From Gracilimonas mengyeensis (lineage in GTDB: Bacteria; Bacteroidota; Rhodothermia; Balneolales; Balneolaceae), in NCBI RefSeq assembly GCF_900182705.1, contig NZ_FXTP01000001.1, positions 1-64,000 of the forward strand: DNA of 64,000 nt, written 5' to 3'. Position 1 is the first letter of the stretch. Each line of letters starts with the position of its first letter. Below the pieces are notes generated by a model, which saw only the letters and a list, made by a program, of their open reading frames with translations, was not told the DNA's origin and made no database searches. Position numbers and translations under genes: made by a program. Below are positions 1-9,923 of this stretch, one piece after another.

Positions 1-406
1 TAAACTACTTCGTCAGGCATTTGCCGTTGGAAAAAGCGGAGAGGGCTTTGACAAAGAAAAAGCGATGGCCGCTTGACTTTAAGCACAGTTCATTCAGAAC
101 GAAAGTGAAGAACCTTAGCCACAAAATGATTACCAACTATCCATAGGGTAAAGTGGCGGAAGCACTGAAAATGCTGTACAGGAAATTAGCCCAAGTAGCT
201 CCGCAAAATGCAAGGTCCATCGTCCCGAGTAATTCGGGATGGATGACCGGGATGGTGGAGAAAAAGCGTGACTTTCAGTCTCTATCCAAACCTCTGCACT
301 TTCAATGCATGTTAATTTAGTTAAATGAAATTGGCACTTGGTTATAATTCCGAGAGATTAATTTTTTTCAGTTTCATTTAATAAGCTTGCGGGCTATGTT
401 ACATAC
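1..406. other. Gene-poor left edge with decayed-looking sequence
   Basis: No confident gene. Two frames are open from the window edge: one stops at position 76, the other at 146 (ending ...KMITNYP), so the tail of a gene that starts outside the window is possible, but I recognise neither. A short perfect hairpin (TCCCGA, 5-nt loop, TCGGGA) lies at 223-239. The last ~100 bases before recO are AT-rich and probably hold its promoter, although I see no clean TAnnTTTG box. Confidence 0.3.
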
Positions 407-1138
407 ATGATTACGCACACCCAGGCCATAATACTCCGCAGTATCGACTACCAGGAGTCTTCCAAAATTTTGACGGTTCTATCCGAAGAGCATGGCAAAA
501 TTGCACTTATGGCCCGTGGTGCAAAAAAACCAAAAAGCACACTTTCCGGTATCATAGAGCCCGGTTCGGTGCTGGATGTGGTGTATTACTATAAAGCCTC
601 ACGCGGAGTGCAAACCCTCACGGAAGCGTCGAAACAATTTAGTACGGATATCTTCAGGAGAGATTTTGAACGGGCGGCTGTATTATACGCAACCCTGGAA
701 TTGGTGGCCCAGCTAGTGCATGATAATGAGGTAAATGAGCCCGTTTATGCATTTTCTTATCAGGTTATAAAATGGCTGGCTGAGGCCGATGAAATTCCGG
801 GTAGCGTGTTTGCCTATGTGCAGTTACGTTTGGCAGAATTGATCGGGATAGGATTATACAGTATGCTTGAAGATTATAAGAATACGGTGTATTTGAACGT
901 TAGCAGCGGCAACATCTCGGAACAAGCGGAAGATGAATTGTCTTATAAACTGAGTGAAGCGCAGGGAATTTTTGTGATAATGGCCCTACACAGCAAGAGT
1001 AGAAAAGTGCTGGGCATAAAATTAGAGAATGCTGAGCTCAAACAACTTGTTCACCATTTAGATGTATATTTTAAATATCATATTGAAGGGTACCGAGAGC
1101 GAAGGTCGGACTCCATTTTTGAACAGATGTTATTATAG
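407..1138 (+). CDS. recO: DNA repair protein RecO
   Basis: RecO works in the RecFOR pathway: it anneals single strands and helps load RecA onto SSB-coated gaps. The 243-aa protein begins with the family's OB-fold signature (THTQAIILRSIDYQESSKILTVLS), followed by the 'KIALMARGAKKPKS' strand and loop typical of the N-terminal domain, and then a helical C-terminal half. It contains no cysteine, so it belongs to the RecO type without the four-Cys zinc site. ATG start; the HtrA-like gene starts 2 bases after the stop, which suggests co-transcription. The family call is firm; the role comes from the family. Confidence 0.93.
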   Translation: MITHTQAIILRSIDYQESSKILTVLSEEHGKIALMARGAKKPKSTLSGIIEPGSVLDVVYYYKASRGVQTLTEASKQFSTDIFRRDFERAAVLYATLELVAQLVHDNEVNEPVYAFSYQVIKWLAEADEIPGSVFAYVQLRLAELIGIGLYSMLEDYKNTVYLNVSSGNISEQAEDELSYKLSEAQGIFVIMALHSKSRKVLGIKLENAELKQLVHHLDVYFKYHIEGYRERRSDSIFEQMLL

Positions 1139-1140
1139 CT

Positions 1141-2685
1141 ATGATGAAACGTAAAGATTTAGTATTGACCGCCATTTTGTTGGTGATGATTGGGATAACC
1201 GGAGGTACCATCATTGCCCTCTACACCATGAATGAAGAGCTGGCGCCATTGGCGGAGGTCAGAACTACCGAGATCAACCGAAGCAGTGAACCGTTTATTT
1301 CTGAAGAAGATCTGGAAAGTGCTGATGCCCGCTTTTTATTTAAGAAAATTGCAGAAGAAGTGACCCCAACGGTTGTCTACATTGAGGCAATCATTCCGGT
1401 TGATGAAGGCATGCCGGAAGATGAGCGGCATGAATTTGAGGAAGAAGATCCAGAAGAAGGACTCTGGGACCGGCTGGTTCCGCGTAGGGCCCGTACGGTG
1501 GGTTCTGGAATACTGATTACTTCAGATGGATATATTCTCACCAATCACCATGTAATAGAAAATGCAGTTGATAAAGGTCTGCGGGTGGTACTCAGTGACA
1601 AACGAGAATATTACGCCAAAGTGGTAGGCTACGACACCAGCACCGATCTGGCCGTAATCAAGATCCCCGGTACCGAGTTGCCCAATATTACGGTTGGAGA
1701 TTCTGAAAATGTAGAAGTTGGGGAGTGGGTGTTAGCCATCGGTAATCCTTTCAGATTGCGTTCAACCGTAACGGCTGGCATCGTAAGTGCCTTAAGCCGG
1801 GATGTACAAATCATTGACGACCGCATGCGCATTGAAAGTTTTATTCAAACCGATGCGGCAATAAACAGGGGTAATAGTGGAGGCGCCCTGGTAAACACCA
1901 GCGGACAGTTGGTGGGGGTAAACACCGCTATTGCTTCTCAAACCGGATCCTACCAGGGATATGGTTTTGCGGTGCCCAGTAATCTTGCTTTAAAAGTAGC
2001 CCGCGATATCATAGAATTTGGTGAAGTTCGCCGCCCGCTGCTTGGAGTTAGTATTGCCGGGGTGGATTACACACGTGCCGTGGAAAAAGGAATGGATACG
2101 GTACGAGGCGTTGAAATTATTACCGCTGCACGGGATGGAGCGGCTGCTGAGGCAGGGATTGAATCCGGTGATGTAGTGCTGGAAGTGAACGCTGTGGCCG
2201 TAAATGAAGCAAACCAGCTACAGCAGCAAATAGCCGTCTTAAGTCCCGGGCAGAGGGTAAACCTTACAATCTGGAGAGATGGGAAGGAGCTGGATATAGA
2301 AGTTCCACTGAAAGAAATGGAACGGGAACCTGTGCCCGAAATCTCCTCAAACGAAGAGTCAATTATCCCACCTGAAATCCCAGAAGGCGACAACACAGGT
2401 ATTTTATACCGTGAGTTTGAAAATGGTTTTCGCGTAAAAGCAATGGCCACCCCTGAAGATCCGGCTAAATTCGATTTGTATGTTGATCACGTATATAAAT
2501 ATTCTGAAGCCTGGAACCGGGGACTTCGCGAAGGACAGCAGATTTTAGAAGCCGGCAAAGAAAAAGTTGAAGATCTCACAAGTTTGGAAGAACTTATGCG
2601 CCGCAATCTTAATGATAATGGTTCGATCATCCTGGAAGTCGTAAATGATGAACAGGCAAAAGGTTACATCGAACTTAAGAATTAA
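1141..2685 (+). CDS. HtrA/Deg family periplasmic serine protease with PDZ domains
   Basis: Envelope quality-control protease, 514 aa. An N-terminal hydrophobic segment (about residues 8-28) acts as signal or anchor. The trypsin-like domain carries the full triad: His137 in TNHHV, Asp169 in STDLAVIKI and Ser246 in RGNSGGAL. A PDZ domain follows at about 295-390 and a second, more divergent one at about 425-510. A very acidic stretch (about 88-108) sits inside the N-terminal part of the protease domain, where DegP has its LA loop. It lies directly after recO and directly before a lipoprotein gene (4 bases on), consistent with a short operon. DegP, DegQ and DegS roles cannot be told apart from sequence alone; two PDZ domains favour DegP/DegQ. 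Confidence 0.92.
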   Translation: MMKRKDLVLTAILLVMIGITGGTIIALYTMNEELAPLAEVRTTEINRSSEPFISEEDLESADARFLFKKIAEEVTPTVVYIEAIIPVDEGMPEDERHEFEEEDPEEGLWDRLVPRRARTVGSGILITSDGYILTNHHVIENAVDKGLRVVLSDKREYYAKVVGYDTSTDLAVIKIPGTELPNITVGDSENVEVGEWVLAIGNPFRLRSTVTAGIVSALSRDVQIIDDRMRIESFIQTDAAINRGNSGGALVNTSGQLVGVNTAIASQTGSYQGYGFAVPSNLALKVARDIIEFGEVRRPLLGVSIAGVDYTRAVEKGMDTVRGVEIITAARDGAAAEAGIESGDVVLEVNAVAVNEANQLQQQIAVLSPGQRVNLTIWRDGKELDIEVPLKEMEREPVPEISSNEESIIPPEIPEGDNTGILYREFENGFRVKAMATPEDPAKFDLYVDHVYKYSEAWNRGLREGQQILEAGKEKVEDLTSLEELMRRNLNDNGSIILEVVNDEQAKGYIELKN

Positions 2686-2689
2686 TTAC

Positions 2690-3232
2690 ATGCCCCGATT
2701 TTTTGTTTATTTGTGTGTTTCTCTCGCTCTTTTATTCACTGCTTGTTCCGCCTCCGAGACTACTGTAAGTGAGCAAGAGCTGGAAACAACGGTTCCCGCC
2801 AAATATCCGGCCTGGTTTAATAGCAACGGGGTTCAATCAGATTCTCTTTCTTTTCATGTCTATTCCACCGCTGTAGCAGCTGATTCATTAAGAGCTATCC
2901 GTAATGCGCAGAGAACAGCTCGTACCCAACTCGAATCTCATATCTCGGATGCGGTAGAAGAAGTACGATCAGAGCTGGAAGAAAATGGCAACAGCCAGGC
3001 GGCCTCAACCAGTTATATCCTGATGCTCAATGAAGCGGTAGATGCGGTGGATACAGCAGCCGAAGAGGATAAGATTGATGTATGGACTACTGATCAGCAT
3101 TTCAGGGCATTTGTTCAGATTTCATTATCCAAAGCCGGATTTACTGAGATACTAAAAAACCATTTTGAGGAAGGTTCCGGTGACTGGGCTGCTTTCTCAG
3201 GAACTTCTGCTTATTCCGAAGAGCTCCAGTAA
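2690..3232 (+). CDS. LPP20-like outer-membrane lipoprotein
   Basis: Predicted lipoprotein of 180 aa. I chose the ATG at 2690 because it places a classic type II signal at the N-terminus (MPRFFVYLCVSLALLFTAC, lipobox LFTAC); an in-frame start at 2645 would lie inside the protease gene and bury the signal. After the lipid anchor comes 'YPAWF' and a helical region with regularly spaced alanines (AIRNAQRTARTQLESHISDAVEEV), which resembles the LPP20/LPP family of H. pylori-type lipoproteins. Function unknown. It probably shares the recO-htrA transcript and is followed by a candidate terminator. Confidence 0.7.
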   Translation: MPRFFVYLCVSLALLFTACSASETTVSEQELETTVPAKYPAWFNSNGVQSDSLSFHVYSTAVAADSLRAIRNAQRTARTQLESHISDAVEEVRSELEENGNSQAASTSYILMLNEAVDAVDTAAEEDKIDVWTTDQHFRAFVQISLSKAGFTEILKNHFEEGSGDWAAFSGTSAYSEELQ

Positions 3233-3245
3233 TAAAGTTTAGCTA

Positions 3246-3290
3246 ACAGCACCTTTGTTGTTTCCCCGACAGCCGGTGCTGTACTTTTCT
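3246..3290 (+). terminator. Candidate rho-independent terminator after the recO-htrA-lipoprotein row
   Basis: Perfect 8-bp stem ACAGCACC / GGTGCTGT with a 21-nt loop, followed by a T-rich run (acttttctctttt). The loop is long for a terminator, so confidence is moderate. Confidence 0.5.
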
Positions 3291-3462
3291 CTTTTCTTAG
3301 ATCAACCTGATAAGCTAAAGTCCGTCAGGTAACTTCATTTGAACGCTAATCCACAGATGCAAGTTGTAATAGTTGTATTTGGGACATTATGCTGAAATCC
3401 TGCTCGCACATCATCAGCAAAATTTTGTCCTTTTCAATCGCAAATTACAATACTGTGGACGT

Positions 3463-4659
3463 ATGAATCCTAAAAAAACCGCTCTTTTCTCGTTCGGAAT
3501 TTTGGTGGCCGGTGTTTTGATATCCGTACTCATTTTTTCAACTGAACCCACCGCTCAGCAGTCGGCTGCCACTAAAGAAACCCCCATGCTGGTGGAGGTA
3601 ATGGAAGCCCAATCTGGGGATTTTGTGCCGGTTATTACGGCTACGGGAGAGGTAGTACCTGAACAGGAAATAATGCTTAGCCCGAGGGTAAGCGGGGAAG
3701 TTATGGCCCGTTCCTCCAAATTCTCCCCGGGCGGTTTTGTTGAAAAAGGGGATATGCTGATCCAAATAGACTCCACAGACTACGCTACAGCTTTGAGCCA
3801 GCGTCAAAGTGAGTTAACCGAGGCACAAGCCAATCTGGAAATGGAACAAGGTCGCCAGCAAGCAGCTTTGCGTGAGTACGAACTGTATGGCAATACTCTT
3901 TCTGAGGCAAATAAAGCCCTTGTGCTACGTCAGCCACAACTTAAAACTGCACAGTCACAGGTTGAATCAGCAAAAGCAGCGGTGCGTCGGGCTCAATTAG
4001 ATTTAGATCGTACCACGGTCCGCGCGCCTTTTGATGCACACATCCTGTCCCGTAATGTAAATGTGGGCTCTCAGGTAAGTGCCGGTGATCAATTAGGGCA
4101 GTTAGCCGGGATGGATACCTATTGGGTGGAAGCCACGGTACCTCTTTCCAAACTTAAATGGCTGACTTTCAGGGAAGATGCTAATGCTGAACAAGCTTCA
4201 GGTGTACGCATACGCAATCGAACGGCTTGGGAAGAAGGCACTCACAGAGAAGGTAATCTATACCGTATGTTGGGCTCACTGGATGATGAAACCCGAATGG
4301 CCCGGGTATTGGTTACGGTAGATGATCCACTAAGCCAGGATGATGGGAATGCCAACCAGCCCAGAATGATTATTGGATCTTTTGTTGAGGTCGAGATAGA
4401 GACGACTCCCCTGGAAAATGTAGTTCGCTTAAGCCGCGATTACCTGCGATCAGGTGAAACAGTATGGGTGATGAAAAACGAACAGCTTGAAATACGAGAG
4501 GTCGATATACGCTTTCAGGACCAAAACTATGCGTACATCACTGACGGGCTTAGTGAAGGGGAGCAGGTGGTTACTACGAGTCTGGCAAGCGTAAGCGAGG
4601 GCGCCCCTTTAAGGCTGGAAGCTTCTGCACCTAACGAGTCATCCGCCTCCACAGAGTAA
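3463..4659 (+). CDS. RND efflux periplasmic adaptor (membrane fusion protein), pump 1
   Basis: Adaptor linking an inner-membrane RND permease to an outer-membrane channel. The start at 3463 (MNPKKTALFSFGILVAG) puts an N-terminal membrane anchor first; the frame is open upstream to 3373, but that stretch is not protein-like. The layout is typical: N-terminal beta/lipoyl half (about 50-110), helical coiled-coil hairpin (about 110-190, QRQSELTEAQANLEMEQGRQQAAL), lipoyl return (TTVRAPFDAHILSRNVNVGSQV), then a beta-barrel. It sits 20 bp upstream of its permease. No channel gene is adjacent; the TolC at 24479 or the one at 56340 could serve. Substrate unknown. Confidence 0.88.
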   Translation: MNPKKTALFSFGILVAGVLISVLIFSTEPTAQQSAATKETPMLVEVMEAQSGDFVPVITATGEVVPEQEIMLSPRVSGEVMARSSKFSPGGFVEKGDMLIQIDSTDYATALSQRQSELTEAQANLEMEQGRQQAALREYELYGNTLSEANKALVLRQPQLKTAQSQVESAKAAVRRAQLDLDRTTVRAPFDAHILSRNVNVGSQVSAGDQLGQLAGMDTYWVEATVPLSKLKWLTFREDANAEQASGVRIRNRTAWEEGTHREGNLYRMLGSLDDETRMARVLVTVDDPLSQDDGNANQPRMIIGSFVEVEIETTPLENVVRLSRDYLRSGETVWVMKNEQLEIREVDIRFQDQNYAYITDGLSEGEQVVTTSLASVSEGAPLRLEASAPNESSASTE

Positions 4660-4679
4660 TTGCGGTCATTAAGAATTAA

Positions 4680-7600
4680 ATGCTTAACAAAAGATCTATG
4701 AGCAAGTCGGAATCAAAAGGAGAAACATCCGAAGGGATATTTAGTGGCCCAATAGCTTATATGGCTAAAAATCCCATCGCTGCCAATTTATTGATGATTA
4801 TTCTGCTGGGCGGTGGCATCTGGACCATGTTCAACATTCAAAAAGAGGTATTCCCAGAGTATCTGTTGGATGTAGTTGAGGTGAGTGTAGTATATCCGGG
4901 AGCTTCTCCGGCCGAGGTTGAACAAGGTATTTTACGCCCGGTTGAGGAAGCCATCAGAGGTGTTCAGGGCATTAAAGAAATAACATCGACTGCAGAAGAA
5001 GGTTTCGGCTCTGTTTCTATTGAACTGGTGTCAGGTTCAGAGCGGATGCAGGCTTTCCAGGATATTGATCAGGCCGTAAATCGCATCACCACTTTCCCGG
5101 ATGATATTGAAGAACCCGAGGTCCGGCTTCAATCCAACCAACGGGAAGTGATGACCATTGGTTTATATGGAGATGCCGATATCTGGACCTTACGAAAATT
5201 AGCTGAACAGATCAGGGATCAGTTGCTCAGTCAGCCTTCCATTACCCAGGTAGAAATTGGTAATGTACCGGAATATGTGACACATGTGGAAATCCCGGCC
5301 CGAACCTTACGCGAATATCGTTTAACACTGGGTGAAGTTGCCAATCTTATTGAAGCTTCCAGTGAGGACATTCCTGCCGGTGCCGTAGAAACCAATGCTG
5401 GCGAGATCATGCTTCGCGTACAGGAACGCAAACAGTGGGCGGATGAATTTGCCTCTATCGAAATCATCTCAGCGCGGAATGGTGGTTCAGTTACGTTAGG
5501 TGATTTAGCCGTAATTACGGATGGCTTTGAAGAAACCAGTTTTCACGGACAGTTCAACCGCCAAAACACGGTGGACCTGAACATCTACAGAATCGGTGAT
5601 CAGTCGCCGCTCACCATCGCTGAAACGGTAGAACGGGTTTTAGAAGAATCCAAAACTGGTTTTCCGCAGGGCGTACAGTACCGGATTGACAGCAACGCAG
5701 CAGATGATTTCGAAGAGCGGCTTTCGCTTTTGATGGAAAATGGGGTAATGGCCATTTTTATTGTGTTATTTATTCTGGCGCTGTTCCTTGAATACCGCCT
5801 CGCTTTCTGGGTGATGATGGGGATGACTATTTCTTTTGTGGGCGCGTTGCTATTCCTGCCACTTGCCAACCTCAGCATCAACATGATATCCATGTTTGGT
5901 TTCCTGGTCGTATTGGGTATTGTTGTTGATGATGCTATTGTGGTGGGGGAGAATATCTACGAATATCGCCAGCAAGGTATGAATTTCCTGGAGGCTGCCG
6001 TTGAGGGAGCCCGGGATATGAGCCGGCCGGTAACCTTTAGTATTCTCACCAATATCATCGCTTTTGTACCACTGCTGTTTATGCCGGGAACCACCGGTAA
6101 ATATTGGTGGCCGTTACCTGCTGTGGTCATTATCGTGCTGGCGGTATCCCTTTTTGAAGCTCTGTTCATTTTGCCCGCCCACCTTGCACACAGTAGCGGG
6201 GAAAGCTCATTCAAAATTGGTCGCAAGTTGCAGAAGTTTCAAAAGAGTTTTGCCCAGAAGGTGAATCATTTCATTAACACAAAGTATCGCTCCTTTCTGG
6301 ATTTGTGCCTGCGCAATCGATACATCACCTTAAGTACAGCCATTGCATTATTAGTGATTGTAGGTGGATACGGCTACAGCGACCATATGGGAATGGTATT
6401 GATGCCCGAGCAAGCCGCCGATGAAATTGAGGCCGGTGTGGGTCTTCCGGTGGGTACTACACCGGATCAAGCAGCTAAAGTGGCAATGGATATCACCGAT
6501 GCCACCTATGAGCTGTTTGAAGCAAACAACTTATTTGAGGTCGCCGAAGGAATTAAAACCAATGTACGCGGGCAAAGTTTTATTGACGTGGAAATTGTGA
6601 TGCGTCCACCTGACGAACGGGATATGACGGCAAGAGAATTGATTGCTTTGTGGCGGGATCAGATTGGAGACATTGAAGGAGTGGATCAAATCACTTTTGA
6701 AGCAGAACGAGGCCCCGCAGGTTACCAGCAGGATATTAGTGTGGATCTTAGCCACGCCGACATCAATGTACTGGAAGAGGCCAGTCAGGCTTTTATGGAA
6801 CGGATGGAAGCCTTTGATGCCACTCGCGATGTAAATGACAACTATAACAAAGGTAAAACCCAATACGATTTTAAGTTGCTACCAGAAGGTCGCAAACTTG
6901 GATTTACCTCTTCAGAAGTAGGCTGGCAGGTTCGCAATGCCTTTTACGGAGCACTGGCCAAACGACAGCTCAGGGGAACCAATGAGGTGGAAGTACGGGT
7001 AAAATTACCTGAAGAAGAGCGTAATGACCTATATCACCTTGAAAACTTTGTATTACAAACAGCCGGAGGCACACAAGTGCCACTGATGGATGTAGTGGAA
7101 GTGGAGGAGGGAGAAGCCTTTACAAGCATCAATCGCAGAGACGGCCGCCGTATTGTTTCTGTAGGTATGGATAGTGAGCCCGCAAGTGCTGTGGGACAGG
7201 TGTTGGAAGCTATCCAGACGGAGGTTCTCCCTGAACTCAGAGAAGAATATCCGGGGCTGACCTGGAGCTTTGAAGGCAGCCAGGCTGATATGAGAGAATC
7301 TACGCAAGCACTTTGGGGAGGATTTTTCCTGGCGCTTTTAGTGATTTATGCACTGCTGGCGGTTGCCTTTAACAGTTACCTGCAGCCCATGATTGTGATG
7401 GGGGCTATTCCATTTGGTATCGTAGGTGCGGTGTTAGGACATATTTTTCTGGGCTATGATTTATCACTCGTAAGTCTAATGGGGGTAATTGCATTGTCAG
7501 GTGTTGTCCTCAATGATTCATTGATCATGATAGACTATGCGAATAAGAAACGAAAAGACCAATCTGCTTATGATGCCATTCATGAAGCCGGATTAAGACG

Positions 7601-7820
7601 TTTCCGCCCCATACTGCTTACTACCCTAACCACTTTCGGGGGACTCACGCCGATCATCCTGGAAACATCACGTCAAGCTATTCACTTGATACCGATGGCT
7701 ATATCGTTAGGTTTTGGGATTGTATTTGCTACTTCCATTATACTGGTAATAGTCCCTTGTTTGTACATGATACTGGAAGATATATTGCCAACCAGCAGTG
7801 GTGAAACTGCTTCAGCTTGA
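4680..7820 (+). CDS. RND efflux permease, pump 1, AcrB-like but lacking the TM10 lysine
   Basis: Proton-driven efflux permease of 1046 aa with the usual duplicated plan: TM1 near the N-terminus ([16 protein letters not shown]), a large periplasmic loop with the family motif '[13 protein letters not shown]', a TM2-6 block, then a repeat of the whole. The TM4 aspartate pair is present ([13 protein letters not shown], Asp417/Asp418). In TM10, where AcrB has Lys-Asn, this protein has Asn945-Asp946 ([14 protein letters not shown]), so the proton relay must differ from AcrB. An alternative in-frame ATG lies 18 bases further in (MSKSES). Forms a two-gene unit with the adaptor upstream. Substrate unknown. 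Confidence 0.88.
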   Translation: MLNKRSMSKSESKGETSEGIFSGPIAYMAKNPIAANLLMIILLGGGIWTMFNIQKEVFPEYLLDVVEVSVVYPGASPAEVEQGILRPVEEAIRGVQGIKEITSTAEEGFGSVSIELVSGSERMQAFQDIDQAVNRITTFPDDIEEPEVRLQSNQREVMTIGLYGDADIWTLRKLAEQIRDQLLSQPSITQVEIGNVPEYVTHVEIPARTLREYRLTLGEVANLIEASSEDIPAGAVETNAGEIMLRVQERKQWADEFASIEIISARNGGSVTLGDLAVITDGFEETSFHGQFNRQNTVDLNIYRIGDQSPLTIAETVERVLEESKTGFPQGVQYRIDSNAADDFEERLSLLMENGVMAIFIVLFILALFLEYRLAFWVMMGMTISFVGALLFLPLANLSINMISMFGFLVVLGIVVDDAIVVGENIYEYRQQGMNFLEAAVEGARDMSRPVTFSILTNIIAFVPLLFMPGTTGKYWWPLPAVVIIVLAVSLFEALFILPAHLAHSSGESSFKIGRKLQKFQKSFAQKVNHFINTKYRSFLDLCLRNRYITLSTAIALLVIVGGYGYSDHMGMVLMPEQAADEIEAGVGLPVGTTPDQAAKVAMDITDATYELFEANNLFEVAEGIKTNVRGQSFIDVEIVMRPPDERDMTARELIALWRDQIGDIEGVDQITFEAERGPAGYQQDISVDLSHADINVLEEASQAFMERMEAFDATRDVNDNYNKGKTQYDFKLLPEGRKLGFTSSEVGWQVRNAFYGALAKRQLRGTNEVEVRVKLPEEERNDLYHLENFVLQTAGGTQVPLMDVVEVEEGEAFTSINRRDGRRIVSVGMDSEPASAVGQVLEAIQTEVLPELREEYPGLTWSFEGSQADMRESTQALWGGFFLALLVIYALLAVAFNSYLQPMIVMGAIPFGIVGAVLGHIFLGYDLSLVSLMGVIALSGVVLNDSLIMIDYANKKRKDQSAYDAIHEAGLRRFRPILLTTLTTFGGLTPIILETSRQAIHLIPMAISLGFGIVFATSIILVIVPCLYMILEDILPTSSGETASA

Positions 7821-7881
7821 GTGTGCTACTTCGGTAACCTGCCAAGTGATATAAACCTTTACAAAATCACTTCAATTATTC

Positions 7882-7914
7882 TTTGATTGATTGCAGTGTA
7901 GGTGCCTATATTCG
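7882..7914 (+). promoter_or_regulatory. Candidate Bacteroidota-type promoter for the EIIA gene
   Basis: TTTG at 7882-7885, 21 bases, then TATATTCG at 7907-7914, one mismatch from TAnnTTTG. The gene starts at 7956. Before it, an AAGTGAT/ATCACTT hairpin (7844-7872) after the permease gene may separate the two units. Confidence 0.45.
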
Positions 7915-7955
7915 ACAAATATTAAACCACTCACTTGTTGAATAGAATTTTTTGC

Positions 7956-8429
7956 ATGAATTTATTTTCGCTGTTAGATGAATCAACGGTTTTACCCCAT
8001 TTTGAAGTGGGCTCAAAAAAAGAGCTTATCAATGCTTTAGTAGACTCCCTGAAAGATAAAATAGAGACTGAGGAAAGCCTTGAAGAAGTAAGGGAGGCCG
8101 TTTTTGAACGCGAAGAAATTATGTCAACCGGGGTAGGCAAAGGATTAGCCATCCCGCATGCCAAAACCAAAGCAGTTGATACGAACCTTGCTGTTTTTGC
8201 ACTGCTTAAAGAGTCTCTCGATTTTGATTCTATTGATAAAGAGCCTGTACGATTAGTGTTCTTACTGGTAGGACCGGAATCAAATAACAGCCAGCATATT
8301 AAATTGTTGAGTCGCATTTCCAGACTGATGAACAGCGGTTCGTTCCGGGAAAAAATATTGAATTGTACCACCACCGAAGAAATTTTAGAAGCTTTCCGGG
8401 AAGAAGAGGAAAAATACTTTGTGAGCTAA
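7956..8429 (+). CDS. PtsN-like PTS EIIA domain protein (fructose/nitrogen type)
   Basis: Single EIIA domain of 157 aa of the fructose/mannitol/nitrogen class, a phosphoacceptor of phosphotransferase systems. The active-site motif GVGKGLAIPHAK places the phosphorylated histidine at His68. The N-terminal region (LLDESTVLPHFEVGSKKELINALVDSL) and C-terminal helices match the PtsN family. No EIIB or EIIC is fused or nearby, so a regulatory role of the EIIA-Ntr kind is more likely than sugar uptake (inference). I chose the internal ATG at 7956, which starts at the conserved region and agrees with the candidate promoter. Its stop codon abuts the next start, so the two genes are co-transcribed. Confidence 0.85.
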   Translation: MNLFSLLDESTVLPHFEVGSKKELINALVDSLKDKIETEESLEEVREAVFEREEIMSTGVGKGLAIPHAKTKAVDTNLAVFALLKESLDFDSIDKEPVRLVFLLVGPESNNSQHIKLLSRISRLMNSGSFREKILNCTTTEEILEAFREEEEKYFVS

Positions 8430-9866
8430 ATGAGCAAAGCAATCCGCATCCTTTTTCTGTTCTTATTTGTCTTTGCAGCGGAATCACTTTGCGCACAATC
8501 TTTATCATCCATCATAAAAAAAGCGCCTAATCAAGAGGCGTTCTGGTCGGTGACCGTGCGGGATGAAAACGGGGGAATTCTCGAAAGCTATCACCCCAAA
8601 AAAGCCATAATTCCAGCTTCCAATCAAAAACTGGTAACCTCTGCGGCTCTGCTCGATTATTTTGGATCGGATTTTAAGTTTGTTACGAATATTTATGGAG
8701 ATGGAAGCCAACAGGGAGCCACCTGGATGGGAGATTTGATCATTAAGGGCAGCGGCGATCCATCAATCAGCGGGGACTTGTACGACGGAGATCGATATCA
8801 TGTATTCGAAGTCTTTCTTGAACAGCTTCAAGATCAAGGAATTGAGAGAGTAGAAGGTGATTTACTGGCTGATGTTTCACTGTTCGATACCCAATATTAT
8901 CCAAAAGGGTGGGACTGGTACGATATGTCGTTTTACTACGGGGTGCAGGTGAGTCCCTTATCGTTTAATAACAACGCTGTTGATCTGGATGTGTATGCGG
9001 AGGGAAATATTGGGGATACTCCACGTATTTCATGGTTTCCTGAAAATACAGATTACGTCACTTTTGTAAATGAACAGGTGATCACGCATCCGGCTACCGA
9101 ATACGATGAATACTACCGGCGTGAAATGGGCGGTAATACCATTGTGCTGGGGAGCACACTTCCACAAGGATATCACGAGGAAGAAGCACTTTCTGTAAAC
9201 AACCCGGCGCTATTTTTTCTGGATTCTTTTAAGAAATATTTGCTCCGGAATGGTATCTCCGTCACAGGAGATATTGAGATTTTGCCGGCAGAAGCATCCT
9301 ATGATACGTCGATGGTGCTGGCTCAGCATCATTCTAAGCCTCTTGGAAAACTCATTGAATGGCTGAACAAAGAGAGCGACAATTTTTATACTGAAATGTT
9401 GGTTAAAAAACTCTCAGCGCAGAGCGGCACACAACCGGGTACTTTTGAAGATGGCATCAAGCTAGTACGTGTTTTTCTGGATGGCTTGGGGATTGATACT
9501 ACCTATGTTCAAATGAATGACGGCTCCGGGATGGCTGCAGGTAATTTTAACCAAACATCCATACTTTCGGGCTTACTGCAGAACATGCAAGATCATCCGG
9601 AATTTGACAGCTACTTTAGTAGCATGTCGATTGCCGGTATCGACGGAACGCTTGCTCACCGGATGAAAGGAACACCTTTGTACCAGAATTTCAGGGGCAA
9701 ATCCGGTTTCGTGACAGGCGTGCGAACGCTGAGCGGGTATATGGAAGCGAAATCCGGAAAAAAGCTGATAGTTAGCCTGGCCACCAATAGTTTTATCTCC
9801 GAGAAAGTTCGACCTATCGATGCCGTACACGAAGAAATTTTGATGTACCTTTATGAAAAGTACTGA
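8430..9866 (+). CDS. D-alanyl-D-alanine carboxypeptidase/endopeptidase, PBP4 (S13) type
   Basis: Periplasmic penicillin-binding protein that trims or opens peptidoglycan cross-links. 478 aa with a cleavable signal peptide (about 1-22, ending SLCAQ). All three active-site motifs are visible: Ser64-x-x-Lys67 in PASNQKL, Ser316-Asp317-Asn318 in NKESDNFY, and Lys424-Ser425-Gly426 in RGKSGFV. Length and the inserted region between the first two motifs fit the S13 family (DacB). The gene begins at the base following the EIIA stop, suggesting translational coupling between a regulatory PTS protein and a wall enzyme. Confidence 0.9.
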   Translation: MSKAIRILFLFLFVFAAESLCAQSLSSIIKKAPNQEAFWSVTVRDENGGILESYHPKKAIIPASNQKLVTSAALLDYFGSDFKFVTNIYGDGSQQGATWMGDLIIKGSGDPSISGDLYDGDRYHVFEVFLEQLQDQGIERVEGDLLADVSLFDTQYYPKGWDWYDMSFYYGVQVSPLSFNNNAVDLDVYAEGNIGDTPRISWFPENTDYVTFVNEQVITHPATEYDEYYRREMGGNTIVLGSTLPQGYHEEEALSVNNPALFFLDSFKKYLLRNGISVTGDIEILPAEASYDTSMVLAQHHSKPLGKLIEWLNKESDNFYTEMLVKKLSAQSGTQPGTFEDGIKLVRVFLDGLGIDTTYVQMNDGSGMAAGNFNQTSILSGLLQNMQDHPEFDSYFSSMSIAGIDGTLAHRMKGTPLYQNFRGKSGFVTGVRTLSGYMEAKSGKKLIVSLATNSFISEKVRPIDAVHEEILMYLYEKY

Positions 9867-9923
9867 AGTATCAGTTTTGAGTTCTAAATGTGATGTCATA
9901 GAATTAAAATTCGCAGTTTATAG

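Noticed and set aside
317-360. Sigma-54-like TGGCAC word before recO
   Set aside because: No TTGC at the right distance, so not a -24/-12 promoter.
2645-2689. Upstream start for the LPP20-like lipoprotein
   Set aside because: Would overlap the protease gene and place 15 residues before the lipoprotein signal.
3373-3462. Upstream extension of the RND adaptor
   Set aside because: Adds 30 residues before the membrane anchor with no family resemblance; the ATG at 3463 is the sensible start.
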